Of a DNA stretch of 64,000 bases, positions 26,217 through 34,154 are shown piece by piece. The position numbers were made by a program, and so were the translations under genes. A model generated the notes under the pieces. It made no database searches. It was not told where the DNA came from and saw only the letters and a program-made list of their open reading frames with translations. Source of the stretch: Pleomorphomonas carboxyditropha (GTDB lineage Bacteria > Pseudomonadota > Alphaproteobacteria > Rhizobiales > Pleomorphomonadaceae); NCBI RefSeq assembly GCF_002770725.1, contig NZ_NQVN01000016.1, forward strand, positions 1 through 64,000, in the 5' to 3' direction. Within the stretch, counting starts at the first letter, position 1. Each line of letters opens with the position of its first letter.

Positions 26217-27104
26217 ATGAGCGAGGCAGCCAGCAACCCGATCGGCCGGCCCGACGTGACCGCCTTTCCCGATCTGGATACCAACACCATCAGCTACGTG
26301 GTCGCCGACACGGCGACGGGGGCGGCGGCCATCGTCGATGCCGTGCTCGACATCGACTATGCTGCCGGCCGCCTCGGCTACCACTCCGCCGACGCGATCA
26401 TCGATTTCGTCCGGACGCGTGGCCTGTCCGTCGAGTGGCTGATTGAAACGCACGTCCATGCCGACCACCTGTCGGCCGCGCCCTATATCCAGCAGGCGCT
26501 CGGCGGCAAGATTGGCATCGGCGACAAGATCACCGTCGTTCAGGATACCTTCGGCAAAGTGTTCAACGAGGGCACCGAATTTGCCCGCGACGGCAGCCAG
26601 TTCGACCGGCTGTTTGCCGATGGCGACCGGTATGCCATCGGCATGCTTCAGGCGGTGGCGCTCTCGACGCCCGGCCACACGCCGGCCTGCATGACGCATG
26701 TGGTCGGCGATGCCGCCTTCGTCGGCGACACCCTGTTCATGCCCGACGCCGGAACGGCCCGCGCCGACTTTCCCGGCGGCGACGCCCGCGCCCTGTATCG
26801 CTCGGCCCGACGCATTCTCGCGTTGCCGCCCGAGACGCGGCTGTTCATGTGCCACGACTATGGCACCGAAGAGCGCGGCATGGCCTGGGAAACGACGGTT
26901 GCCGACGAGCGGGCCAACAACACCCATGTCGGCGACGGCATCGACGAGGACAGCTTCGTCGCTCGCCGCACGGCCCGCGACGCCACGCTCGACATGCCGC
27001 GCCTGATCCTGCCGTCGCTGCAGGTCAACATGAAAGCCGGACGGCTGCCCGAACCGGACGACACCGGCAAACGCTTTCTCAAGGTGCCGATCGACGGCCT
27101 TTGA
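26217..27104 (+). CDS. Metallo-beta-lactamase-fold hydrolase, persulfide dioxygenase (ETHE1/Blh)-like
   Basis: A 295-residue MBL-fold protein with metal ligands in THVHADH (about 79-85), LSTPGHTPACMTHV (about 152) and DTLF...D (about 169-178), plus the late HDYG loop. The sequence resembles the bacterial Blh/ETHE1-type persulfide dioxygenases that oxidise glutathione persulfide to sulfite; mono-iron use is typical of that group. The ATG at 26217 is taken; a TTG at 26208 is an alternative. A peroxiredoxin and a TauE-type exporter follow, giving a plausible route: persulfide to sulfite, then sulfite export (inference). Confidence 0.83.
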   Translation: MSEAASNPIGRPDVTAFPDLDTNTISYVVADTATGAAAIVDAVLDIDYAAGRLGYHSADAIIDFVRTRGLSVEWLIETHVHADHLSAAPYIQQALGGKIGIGDKITVVQDTFGKVFNEGTEFARDGSQFDRLFADGDRYAIGMLQAVALSTPGHTPACMTHVVGDAAFVGDTLFMPDAGTARADFPGGDARALYRSARRILALPPETRLFMCHDYGTEERGMAWETTVADERANNTHVGDGIDEDSFVARRTARDATLDMPRLILPSLQVNMKAGRLPEPDDTGKRFLKVPIDGL

Positions 27105-27143
27105 GGTTTTTGTGTCCACCCCCAACCCCAACGAGGATAAATC

Positions 27144-27872
27144 ATGAGCTGCACCGAATCCGCCCCCAAGACCGTCGAAGCGCCGGCCGTCGTCGTCGCT
27201 CCCCTGCCGGTGGCCGCCGCGGCGGCACCGATCGCCCCGGTCGTCAGCCTGCCGCGCATCAACGAACAGGCGCCGGCCTTTGCCGCCAAGACGACCTTCG
27301 GCCCCCGCTCGCTTGCCGACTACAAGGGCAAGTGGCTGGTGCTGTTCTCCCACCCGGCCGACTTCACGCCGGTCTGCACCACCGAGTTCATCGCCTTCGC
27401 CAAGGCGGCCGATGAGTTCAAGTCGATCGGCACCGAGCTGCTCGGCCTGTCCATCGACAGCATCTTCTCGCATATCGCCTGGGTGCGGAACATCGAAGAG
27501 AAGTTCGGCGTCGCCATCCCCTTCCCGATCATCGAAGACCTCAAGATGGATGTCGCCAAGGCTTATGGCATGATCCATCCGGGGGCCGGCGATACCTCGG
27601 CGGTGCGCGCCACCTTCATCATCGATCCCGAGGGAATCCTCAGGGCCATGGTCTACTATCCGATGACCAACGGCCGTTCGGTCGCCGAGATCATGCGCCT
27701 CGTCAAGGGCTTGCAGACCAGCCTGAAGAACGGCGTCGCCACCCCCGAGGGCTGGCAGCCGGGCGACAAGGTTCTGGTCGGCGCGCCGGTCACCGTCGAG
27801 GACGTCAAGACCCGCCTCGCTGCCGGCCTCGAGACCACCGACTGGTACTTCTCGAAGAAGAAGCTGGCCTGA
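27144..27872 (+). CDS. Peroxiredoxin (AhpC/Prx6-like, 1-Cys type)
   Basis: A 242-residue thiol peroxidase. The peroxidatic site is PADFTPVCTTEF (Cys about 78), and VRATFIIDPEG and the C-terminal TPEGWQPGD tail fit the Prx6/archaeal-AhpC class. No C-terminal resolving cysteine is present; the only other cysteine is Cys3. The first 35 residues are an Ala/Pro/Val-rich tail that precedes the usual start of the fold. It follows the persulfide dioxygenase gene by 39 bases with a good initiation region, so the two are probably co-transcribed. Confidence 0.87.
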   Translation: MSCTESAPKTVEAPAVVVAPLPVAAAAAPIAPVVSLPRINEQAPAFAAKTTFGPRSLADYKGKWLVLFSHPADFTPVCTTEFIAFAKAADEFKSIGTELLGLSIDSIFSHIAWVRNIEEKFGVAIPFPIIEDLKMDVAKAYGMIHPGAGDTSAVRATFIIDPEGILRAMVYYPMTNGRSVAEIMRLVKGLQTSLKNGVATPEGWQPGDKVLVGAPVTVEDVKTRLAAGLETTDWYFSKKKLA

Positions 27873-27898
27873 TAAGGCGCGCCCCGCCCGAAGCAATT

Positions 27899-27926
27899 GC
27901 CGAGCCGGCGGAAACGCCGGCTCGGC
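27899..27926. terminator. GC hairpin with GAAA tetraloop
   Basis: A perfect 12-bp stem (GCCGAGCCGGCG / CGCCGGCTCGGC) closed by a GAAA loop between the peroxiredoxin and TauE genes. It lacks a following T-run, so it may be a partial terminator or an mRNA-stabilising structure. Confidence 0.5.
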
Positions 27927-27968
27927 GAAGACGCTCCGGACAGGCCGTGACGCGAGCAAACCGACGGA

Positions 27969-28760
27969 GTGAACGACGTGCTGTTTGAAGCCTTTGCCGC
28001 CGTATTGTCCGGCGCGTTGTCCGGTTTCGTGCTCGGCCTGATCGGCGGCGGCGGCTCGGTGCTGGCGACACCGCTTCTACTCTACTTCGTCGGCGTTGCT
28101 TCGCCGCATATTGCGCTGGGCACCGGCGCACTCGCCGTCTCGCTCAACGCTTTTGCCAATCTCGCTGGGCATGCCCGCAAGGGCCACGTGCTCTGGCGCT
28201 GCGCCATCGTGTTCTCCGCCTTCGGCATGGCCGGCGCCTTTCTGGGGTCGACGCTCGGCAAGCTGATCGACGGCGACATGCTGCTGTTCCTGTTCGGCCT
28301 CGCCATGGTCGCCGTTGGTCTGTCCATGCTGCGCCCTCGCCGGCTGCAGCCGGGCGAGCGGCCGGCGATCACCCGCAAAAGCTGCGTCCGCGCCGCCGGC
28401 ATGGCGGTGCTGACCGGCGCCGCTTCCGGATTCTTCGGCATCGGTGGCGGCTTTCTCATCGTGCCCGCCCTGATCCTGGCCACCGGCATGGCCACCATCA
28501 ATGCGGTGGGCAGCTCGCTGATGGCGGTTGGCGTCTTCGGCCTGACGACGGCGATCAACTACGCCGCCTCCGACCTGATCGACTGGGTGGTCGCCGCCGA
28601 GTTCCTGGCTGGAGGTCTTTTGGGCGGTCTCGTCGGGCTTGGCCTCGCGAGCCGCCTTTCGGCAAACAAGGACGCCCTCAACCGCGTTTTCGCGGCAGTC
28701 GTCTTCATCGTCGCCACTTATGTCCTCTACCGTGCAGGCAGCACACTCTTCACGAGATGA
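27969..28760 (+). CDS. TauE/SafE-family sulfite/anion exporter
   Basis: A 263-residue membrane protein with eight predicted helices in two repeats, each opening with the Gly-rich family motif (GLIGGGGSVLATPLLLY near 24-40 and GFFGIGGGFLIVPALI near 155-170). TauE/SafE proteins export sulfite, sulfoacetate or other sulfur anions. It begins with GTG at 27969, 42 bases after the hairpin that follows the peroxiredoxin gene. Context suggests disposal of sulfite made by the persulfide dioxygenase. Confidence 0.85.
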   Translation: MNDVLFEAFAAVLSGALSGFVLGLIGGGGSVLATPLLLYFVGVASPHIALGTGALAVSLNAFANLAGHARKGHVLWRCAIVFSAFGMAGAFLGSTLGKLIDGDMLLFLFGLAMVAVGLSMLRPRRLQPGERPAITRKSCVRAAGMAVLTGAASGFFGIGGGFLIVPALILATGMATINAVGSSLMAVGVFGLTTAINYAASDLIDWVVAAEFLAGGLLGGLVGLGLASRLSANKDALNRVFAAVVFIVATYVLYRAGSTLFTR

Positions 28761-28941
28761 GCCTTAGCTCCCAGCGCCAACGGTCGATCCTTCGCCCGGT
28801 TTTGTTCGCCATTGGAGCACCGCGCCGTTCCTGCATCTCCCCTTGGCAATTTGTTCTTCCGCCAGGCCTGCAATTCACGCCTCCACCGGTTTCGGGTATA
28901 CGTGCATCACCGACTATCGGCTCGATCCCGTTCGGATCATG

Positions 28942-28961
28942 TTATGGGTGCATTCCCAAAA
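28942..28961. promoter_or_regulatory. TTATGGG operator, copy B
   Basis: TTATGGG TGCATT CCCAAAA ends 10 bases before the ATG of the DUF134 gene, so the site overlaps its ribosome-binding region and probably its promoter. This suggests autoregulation by the DUF134 protein. Confidence 0.65.
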
Positions 28962-28971
28962 TGGAGATGGG

Positions 28972-29352
28972 ATGGCGAGACCGAGAAAGCCACGCTTCGT
29001 GTCCGACGACGCGCCAGTCAGCTATTTCAAGCCTCAAGGCATTCCGCTTGTATCGCTGAGCGAGGTGATCCTGACGCTCGATGGCTGCGAGGCGCTTCGC
29101 CTGGTCGACGTCGAGAGCCTCGACCAGCAGGAAGCGGCAGGCCGTATGGGCGTTTCCCGTTCGACACTGTCGCGGATTCTTGCCGAGGCGCGCCGGACTG
29201 TGGCGATAGCCATTACGCGCGGACTGGCGCTCCGTATCGAAGGTGGTTCGGTAACGCGCCCGCGCGGCGCCGACTGCGGACAGCGTCCGAAAGCCACCGA
29301 AAGGATCGGTGCGGAAGGGAATGCGTCAGGCAAAAAGACCGAAGGATCATAG
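28972..29352 (+). CDS. DUF134-family DNA-binding protein
   Basis: A 126-residue protein matching the DUF134 (UPF0251) family: N-terminal ARPRKPR basic stretch, YFKPQGIPL, then a sigma-region-4-like HTH with LTLDGCEALRLVDVESLDQQ and EAAGRMGVSRSTLSRILAEAR (about 55-80). Such genes repeatedly neighbour orange-protein/NifX-like genes, as here (5-base gap to the next gene). GGAG is 6 bases before the ATG. The operator just upstream, present four more times near functionally linked genes, makes this protein the best candidate for the regulator that binds TTATGGG sites. Confidence 0.85.
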   Translation: MARPRKPRFVSDDAPVSYFKPQGIPLVSLSEVILTLDGCEALRLVDVESLDQQEAAGRMGVSRSTLSRILAEARRTVAIAITRGLALRIEGGSVTRPRGADCGQRPKATERIGAEGNASGKKTEGS

Positions 29353-29357
29353 CAACC

Positions 29358-29756
29358 ATGACTATCCTGTTCGCCGTTCCCTCCGACGCGCCCGGCGGCG
29401 TCGATGCCGATATCTCCGGACACTTCGGCCACTGCGATGCCTTCTCGCTGTTCCGCATCGACAATGGCCGCGTCGTCGAGACAACGATCATCCCGGCCGA
29501 GCCGCATGATAACTGTCTGGCACCGGTGCGTCTGCTGGCCTTGCGCGGCGTGACCGCCATCGCCGCCTATGGAATGGGCGCCCGGCCTCTCGACGGCTTC
29601 GTCGCATCCGGAATTCAGCCCTATCATGCTGGCGAGCTGCGTAGGGTCGGCGATGTGGTCGACGCGTTCGTCACCGGCCGGCTTGCCGCCTTCTCGTCCG
29701 ATCACACCTGTGCCCATCACGCCGAGGACGCGGCCGGCTGCGGCCACGACCACTGA
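29358..29756 (+). CDS. Orange-protein/NifX-like protein 2 with His-rich tail
   Basis: A 132-residue PF02579-type protein. The conserved HFGHCDAFSLFRI segment (about 24-36) and CLAPVRLLALRGVTAI core fit the family. The last 17 residues are rich in His and Cys (HTCAHHAEDAAGCGHDH), a probable metal-binding tail that protein 1 lacks. It lies 5 bases after the DUF134 gene and so shares its operator. It may be the partner that receives or stores a metal-sulfur cluster handled by the MinD-type ATPases (inference). Confidence 0.82.
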   Translation: MTILFAVPSDAPGGVDADISGHFGHCDAFSLFRIDNGRVVETTIIPAEPHDNCLAPVRLLALRGVTAIAAYGMGARPLDGFVASGIQPYHAGELRRVGDVVDAFVTGRLAAFSSDHTCAHHAEDAAGCGHDH

Positions 29757-30270
29757 CCTGACCAGCAGCCCCCGCGCCAAGTTGTAACCGCTTGTACCAG
29801 CAGTCGACACGCGGTTACAACCAATGGGTACGTGTCGGCTGACTACAATCTCCATCTTCGGCTGACCCGGTCGACCAGACGGCCGGCATTGAGTGATGCT
29901 GGGATGATGGCGTATGAAAGACACTTCCTCATGTCTTTCTCCGGCACATTCAGGATTACACCGAACTCCGGTTCATCAGAAATGCACCCCGCGCCTGATG
30001 ATGTCGCTTCGACGCTGCCGGGAGAGCGGCCTTTTCCTGCGGGGAGCGATGGTCGACGGTGTGCCGGGAAGTGTCGCCAGCGCGATGAACTGGACCGCCG
30101 AGGGTCGCCAATGGGTTCGAGGCAACCAGTAGCGGAAAGCCGGTGTTCGTCGAGCGCCTGAGGACGCTCAACGTGGCGGCCTGCGACTGAGCACAACATA
30201 CTCCGCCGCTCCACCGAACAACCCAACAAGATCCGCCGGGATCTCACCGAAGCAGCGTAGCCTCACGCAG
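29757..30270. other. Intergenic, no recognised gene
   Basis: About 510 bases. It begins with the 11-bp inverted repeat at 29781-29821. Short frames on both strands show no recognisable domain; the region from 29880 to 30250 could be a decayed gene or insertion-sequence remnant, but I cannot identify it. Confidence 0.45.
29781..29821. repeat. Perfect 11-bp inverted repeat, 19-base loop
   Basis: GTTGTAACCGC at 29781-29791 and GCGGTTACAAC at 29811-29821. It lies 25 bases after the orange-protein 2 stop. There is no T-run, so it is either a weak terminator or a protein-binding or recombination site. Confidence 0.5.
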
Positions 30271-31218
30271 CTAGAACCGCGGAAAAGCAGCGACGATGCC
30301 GGCAAAGACGATCAGCGATGCTAGCGTGTGGATCGTCAGTACCTGCAAGATCAGCGGCCTCTCGGCAGTCGCGCCGGCATCATTCGGCATGAAGAGCGGC
30401 ACGATAAATGGTGGTGGCAGTATCATCAGGGTGAAGAGCGCGACTTGGAAGCGAAGGTCGAAGCCGAGCATGGCGCCAAGTACCAGGAAGGACACCAGTA
30501 CGGTGAGAGGGAGCTGAACCAGCAGACGCAGGCCGATCACCTTAGCAATCTTGCCGACGTCGGCCGTTTCGAAGCGCAGACCATGCCCAACGACGATGAG
30601 CACGGCTGGCACGATCATTGATGAAAAGTGATGCAGCGTCGTTATCACCGCGTCGATACCTCGAATGGCATCGAGCGATGCGGTTCTAAGACCCAAGATA
30701 TTGCCAAGCAAACCTAGAAAGATGGCTGCCGTCACTGGGTTTTTCACGAAGCCAAGGAGCAAATCGGCCGGCCTTGCCGAGCCGTCGCGAGCGGCGATCA
30801 GCAGCGCGAAGAACACGAACCAGATGAAGAGTTCATGGCCCAGCGCGACGACAGCGATCGACGATAGCGCTCCGGCGCCATAGGCGCCAACGAACAGGCT
30901 GACGCCAAGCATGCCAAATTCGTACCCGCCCATCATGAACGGAGTGAAGCGGTCGGCGGGATAGGCCCGCCTCAGCAACGGCCAGCCGATCGCCAAACCG
31001 GCAGTGCAAGCGACAAACACTATCGCCACCAGCGGCAGGTAACTCGGCGAGAGGTTCATATCCAGGAAGGAAAGAAATAGCACTGACGGTAGCACCATAC
31101 GGACCACGATCTGCCGCAGTCCGTCCATGGCGGCATCGCTGAGCCAGCCAAAGCGTTGGCTGGCAAAGCCGATAGCAATGAGCAGAAAGATAGGCGCAAC
31201 CTGGCTAGACAACGACAT
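30271..31218 (-). CDS. AEC-family (auxin efflux carrier-like) transporter
   Basis: A 315-residue membrane protein with about ten helices in two five-helix halves, typical of AEC/MdcF transporters for small carboxylates or amino-acid derivatives. The start at 31218 (MSLSSQVAPIFLLIAIGF) places the first helix at the N-terminus. The motif FSSMIVPAVLIVVGHGLRFE and the C-terminal PPFIVPLF loop fit the family. No operon partners; the neighbour on each side lies more than 300 bases away. Substrate unknown. Confidence 0.8.
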   Translation of the reverse strand: MSLSSQVAPIFLLIAIGFASQRFGWLSDAAMDGLRQIVVRMVLPSVLFLSFLDMNLSPSYLPLVAIVFVACTAGLAIGWPLLRRAYPADRFTPFMMGGYEFGMLGVSLFVGAYGAGALSSIAVVALGHELFIWFVFFALLIAARDGSARPADLLLGFVKNPVTAAIFLGLLGNILGLRTASLDAIRGIDAVITTLHHFSSMIVPAVLIVVGHGLRFETADVGKIAKVIGLRLLVQLPLTVLVSFLVLGAMLGFDLRFQVALFTLMILPPPFIVPLFMPNDAGATAERPLILQVLTIHTLASLIVFAGIVAAFPRF

Positions 31219-31583
31219 GATAATGGTCCGGAGGTCACCGGTTCGGCGCCGGCAACATATGATCAGATCGACGCGGCGGAAAATAGTCAGATAAATGGCA
31301 GATGCCGGTCGCGAAGATGAGAGCCGGGACAACTGGAATCCCTCGCCGATGCCGAAGAACCAACCCCGGAAGCGAGCTCAGAACTGGATAGTGGGGGCAA
31401 CGTCACGCCTGACGATGTCCATGTCTTATGGTTTAGCGTTGTTCAGCGCGCAAACCTTGCGGTGCCCCCAAACTCAAAACTCTCGTCTCCAAAGCTAATG
31501 AGAGAGCCATCGAAGCGACATGGAGAGGAACCGGCCCGTTACTCGAGAAGCTCAATTCCGACAAATGCGCAGCCGGATGTGAG
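31219..31583. other. Intergenic, nothing recognised
   Basis: About 365 bases between the AEC transporter start and the DUF4143 ATPase stop. Only short, non-protein-like frames are present. Confidence 0.4.
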
Positions 31584-32840
31584 TTACACCTGCCACAGGT
31601 AAGATACTGGCGCAGCGAACAAATTCTCGCCAAATGGAATTGCCCTATCGCTGTCGTGCAGGACGAGGCCACAGGCAAATCGCTCGCCGAGCGCCTCTTT
31701 CATTTGTCGCAATCCTCTGAAATCGGATTGTGTCACGGTGGCGGAGGCCTTGACCTCGATGCCGACGATGCGTCCCCGCCGGTCCTCAAGGACGAGATCC
31801 ACCTCGTCCTGATCCTTCGTTCGATAATGATAAAAGGCTGGCCGGATAGCCGACCATGTCGAGAGCTTCATGACCTCGGACACCACGAAACTCTCAAGCA
31901 AAGCGCCGAAGCGCGTCCGGTCACGCGCAACGCTGTCGGGGCTCATCCCTCGGAGCATGGCCAGAAGCCCGCTATCCAGGAAGTGGATTTTCGGCGTCTT
32001 GACCAGTCTGCTTAGGTGATTGCCGGACCAGGGCTGCAAGGTGGTGACGAGAAACAATCGCTCCAGGATACCGACATATTTTCTGGCTGTGACGTCCGAG
32101 AGTCCGAGCGCGGAGCCGTAGCTCGAATGGTTGGTGAGCTGCCCCGCCTGCTCGGCAAGAACGGCAAGAAGTCTCGGCAAGCGCTCGAGTTGGTCGATCG
32201 CGGCGATGTCGCGGGCATCGCGGTCAAGGATCAGCCGCGCATAGTCCTCGAGCCATTTCTGGCGCCGCCCTGTGGACTTGCGGCGAAGCGCCTCGGCATA
32301 GCCGCCAGCGAGCACTCTTTCGATGAGTTCGCCGTCGATGACGGGGTGGATCGCCTGAAGAGGAATGTCGCCAGCAAAGGCGCGCTCGATGAACCGCCCC
32401 GCCCTTCCCTCGATTTCCGCTTGGGACAGCGGAAGCAAGGTAATTACCTCCATGCGTCCAGCCAGGGAATCGGCGACCATTGGCAAGGTGGAGAGGTTGG
32501 CTGAACCGGTCAGCAGAAAGCGACCGGGTGTCTGGTCTCTGTCGACGCTTTCCTTGATTGCCAGGATCAGATCCGGCGCGCGTTGAATCTCGTCGATGAT
32601 CGCAAAGCCGAGCCCCCGCACGAAGCCGACCGGGTCGGCGCGCACCGCTGCGAGTGTGGTCAAGTCATCCAAGGTGAAATAGGACCGATCATTGCCGGCC
32701 AGTTGACGAACCAAAGTGGTTTTGCCGGCCTGACGGGGCCCCGCGACAAGGACAACTCGCGTGTCGTCAAGCGCTTCACGCACCGCTGGCGCGATGGCAC
32801 GGGGAATGAGGGCGGGGGGCGGCGAAAGAGGCGATTCCAT
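31584..32840 (-). CDS. AAA ATPase with C-terminal DUF4143 nuclease-like domain
   Basis: A 418-residue protein. Walker A is VAGPRQAGKTTLV (about 33-45), Walker B is FAIIDEIQRAP (about 79-89), and a sensor motif FLLTGSANL follows. The C-terminal half (about 210-400) is DUF4143 with the PD-(D/E)xK-like YYRTKDQDEVDLVLE-type region and GIEVKAS. The function of this widespread family is unknown; it is common on mobile elements. It stands alone with no toxin or partner gene beside it. Confidence 0.85.
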   Translation of the reverse strand: MESPLSPPPALIPRAIAPAVREALDDTRVVLVAGPRQAGKTTLVRQLAGNDRSYFTLDDLTTLAAVRADPVGFVRGLGFAIIDEIQRAPDLILAIKESVDRDQTPGRFLLTGSANLSTLPMVADSLAGRMEVITLLPLSQAEIEGRAGRFIERAFAGDIPLQAIHPVIDGELIERVLAGGYAEALRRKSTGRRQKWLEDYARLILDRDARDIAAIDQLERLPRLLAVLAEQAGQLTNHSSYGSALGLSDVTARKYVGILERLFLVTTLQPWSGNHLSRLVKTPKIHFLDSGLLAMLRGMSPDSVARDRTRFGALLESFVVSEVMKLSTWSAIRPAFYHYRTKDQDEVDLVLEDRRGRIVGIEVKASATVTQSDFRGLRQMKEALGERFACGLVLHDSDRAIPFGENLFAAPVSYLWQV

Positions 32841-33004
32841 GCGTCCGAACTTAAATCAAGTTCCGTCCAAATCAAAATGATAATCCGTCCAATCCGAATC
32901 CATGAATGACATCGGCTGGTCGCGCTAACAAGTCTCGCCCACTCAGGTGATGATTGTCGAACATGGCTCCTGTGTTTATAACCCTCTCAGGGCAGTACGC
33001 GCTG

Positions 33005-33196
33005 CCCCGGGGTGTGGAAACCCCTCTCTACCGATGGGTGCCTAACGTGAGGGCACCGAGATCCTCTGGCCAGTGGCCGGGGGCCTGTGACGTATGTCCA
33101 GGTACCTCGGTGCTAAAGGTCTCAGGACCGTTGTAGAGACGGTTTCCAACCCCCGGCTTGGGTTCAGGATGACGTCTGCGGGGGCGTACCGCAGAC
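33005..33196 (+). ncRNA. Candidate structured RNA (unassigned)
   Basis: A non-coding stretch in the 374-base gap before traM with nested complementary segments. A long imperfect outer stem pairs about 33007-33031 with 33133-33156 (TCTCTAC/GTAGAGA and GGAAACC/GGTTTCC plus a GC-rich base). Inside, GCACCGAG (33053-33060) pairs perfectly with CTCGGTGC (33106-33113), an alternative hairpin GGTGCC/GGCACC exists at 33037-33057, and GGCC AGT GGCC forms a small loop. A separate 8-bp hairpin GTCTGCGG/CCGCAGAC lies at 33174-33196. The strand is not certain. It could be a cis-regulatory leader, a small RNA, or a fragment of a group II intron. Upstream bases 32841-33004 hold nothing recognised. Confidence 0.45.
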
Positions 33197-33214
33197 CCTA
33201 TCCTTGGCGGAACA

Positions 33215-33532
33215 ATGTCCTTTTCTGATGGTTGTTCGAATTCTGAGGCAAAATTGGTACTTCGGCCGATTGTCAGTCTGACCGAGACGCTGCCGAAAAA
33301 GGTGCTTGAACCGATCGTCATGGAAGCGATGCTGCGTCATCGCTTCCTTCGTGACGTTGCAGAACTCCGCCTGACAGAAGTCCACGACGAGTTGCCCAGC
33401 TGTGAAGCGGTTGGTTCCGCGCGCCTCGCCTTCATCAGGGCGATGATCGAATGTCATACCCAACAGGCATGCCTTTCCACGCTGCTCGACGTGCTTGGCT
33501 ATGTGCCTGATATGCCTGCGGAGCCGGAATAG
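33215..33532 (+). CDS. traM: TraM-like antiactivator of quorum-sensing regulator TraR
   Basis: A 105-residue protein resembling Agrobacterium TraM, which binds TraR and blocks conjugation gene activation below quorum. Matching features: LRPIVSLTETLP near the N-terminus, AMLRHRFLRDVAEL, and the C-terminal IRAMIECHTQQACLSTLLDV with LGYVPDMP. It is tail-to-tail with a 5'-truncated traR, separated by 3 bases. The complete gene here contrasts with a traM scrap at 47042-47152. The last 111 bases lie in a 489-bp direct repeat shared with that locus. Confidence 0.78.
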   Translation: MSFSDGCSNSEAKLVLRPIVSLTETLPKKVLEPIVMEAMLRHRFLRDVAELRLTEVHDELPSCEAVGSARLAFIRAMIECHTQQACLSTLLDVLGYVPDMPAEPE

Positions 33533-33910
33533 ATTTCAGATGAGCCCAAGCCTGGTGGCAATGGCGGTCGCCTGAGCCAGACTGCCGGCGTCGAGTGCCT
33601 TGCGCGCATTGTTCAGGTGAAAATTCACCGTCGCGAACGACATGTCTTCGAGGACTGCGATATCCCGCATTGTTTTGCCCTCCGCCGACCATTTCGGGCA
33701 AAGTGCCTGCTTTGGGGTGAGTTCGCAAATGTTACCCCTAACAACACCGCTGTTTTGTTGCTCAATCTTTGCATGGAGATATCCCACCGCCGTAGCAGCG
33801 GCGACCTGATCGATATCTGCTTCCAGGTCGAGGGAAGGCTTGTCGGAGGCGAGCGTCAGCATCGAGATGTGCTGAAAAGCTGTCCTTACAGGAATGCTGA
33901 TGCCGGACCT
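33422..33910 (+). repeat. 489-bp direct repeat, copy 1 (traM 3' end plus traR 3' part)
   Basis: Collinear with 47042-47530 and in the same orientation, with roughly 90 percent identity by eye and no indels at the coding level. It contains the 3' end of traM and the C-terminal half of traR. Confidence 0.75.
33536..33910 (-). pseudogene. traR: traR, 5'-truncated (LuxR-family C-terminal half)
   Basis: Homology to the intact traR at 47156-47860 covers only its last 124 or so residues: the end of the autoinducer-binding domain (GISIPVRTAF), then the LuxR HTH (LTPKQALCPKWSAEGKTMRD and MSFATVNFHLNNARKALDAG). An ATG at 33862 would give a 108-residue product. Upstream of 33910 the similarity stops abruptly and unrelated sequence follows to 34154 with no recognised gene. 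Without most of the AHL-binding domain it could not respond to signal; a short HTH-only product could compete for DNA or bind TraM (inference). Confidence 0.8.
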
Positions 33911-34154
33911 TGTCGCGTAAAAAATTGCCCTATCACCCCCATCGATTTCGATCCGCCGAACCGCTTGGCGGAAATCACTTGTTTTCCGTCACAACCGAAA
34001 ATCCCTTAGCGGGTAGTATTTCAGAGATTCCCACGGAGCCCCAAGTTCGGCGACCCGGCCAAGCTGATCCGGGCGGGGGCCTGAGCGTCCCTTCCAGCAG
34101 ATGGCGGAATGTCCTTGAAGACCGAGGCGATCATCGGCCTCGGCCCGGCCTTCG

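Noticed and set aside
26175..27959. A 594-codon open frame on the minus strand
   Set aside because: Antisense to the MBL hydrolase and peroxiredoxin genes, which have intact catalytic motifs.
33106..33120. SAM-II-like riboswitch signature (CGGTGCTAAAGG)
   Set aside because: Only a short string resembles it; the surrounding pairing does not fit the SAM-II pseudoknot and the downstream gene is not methionine-related.
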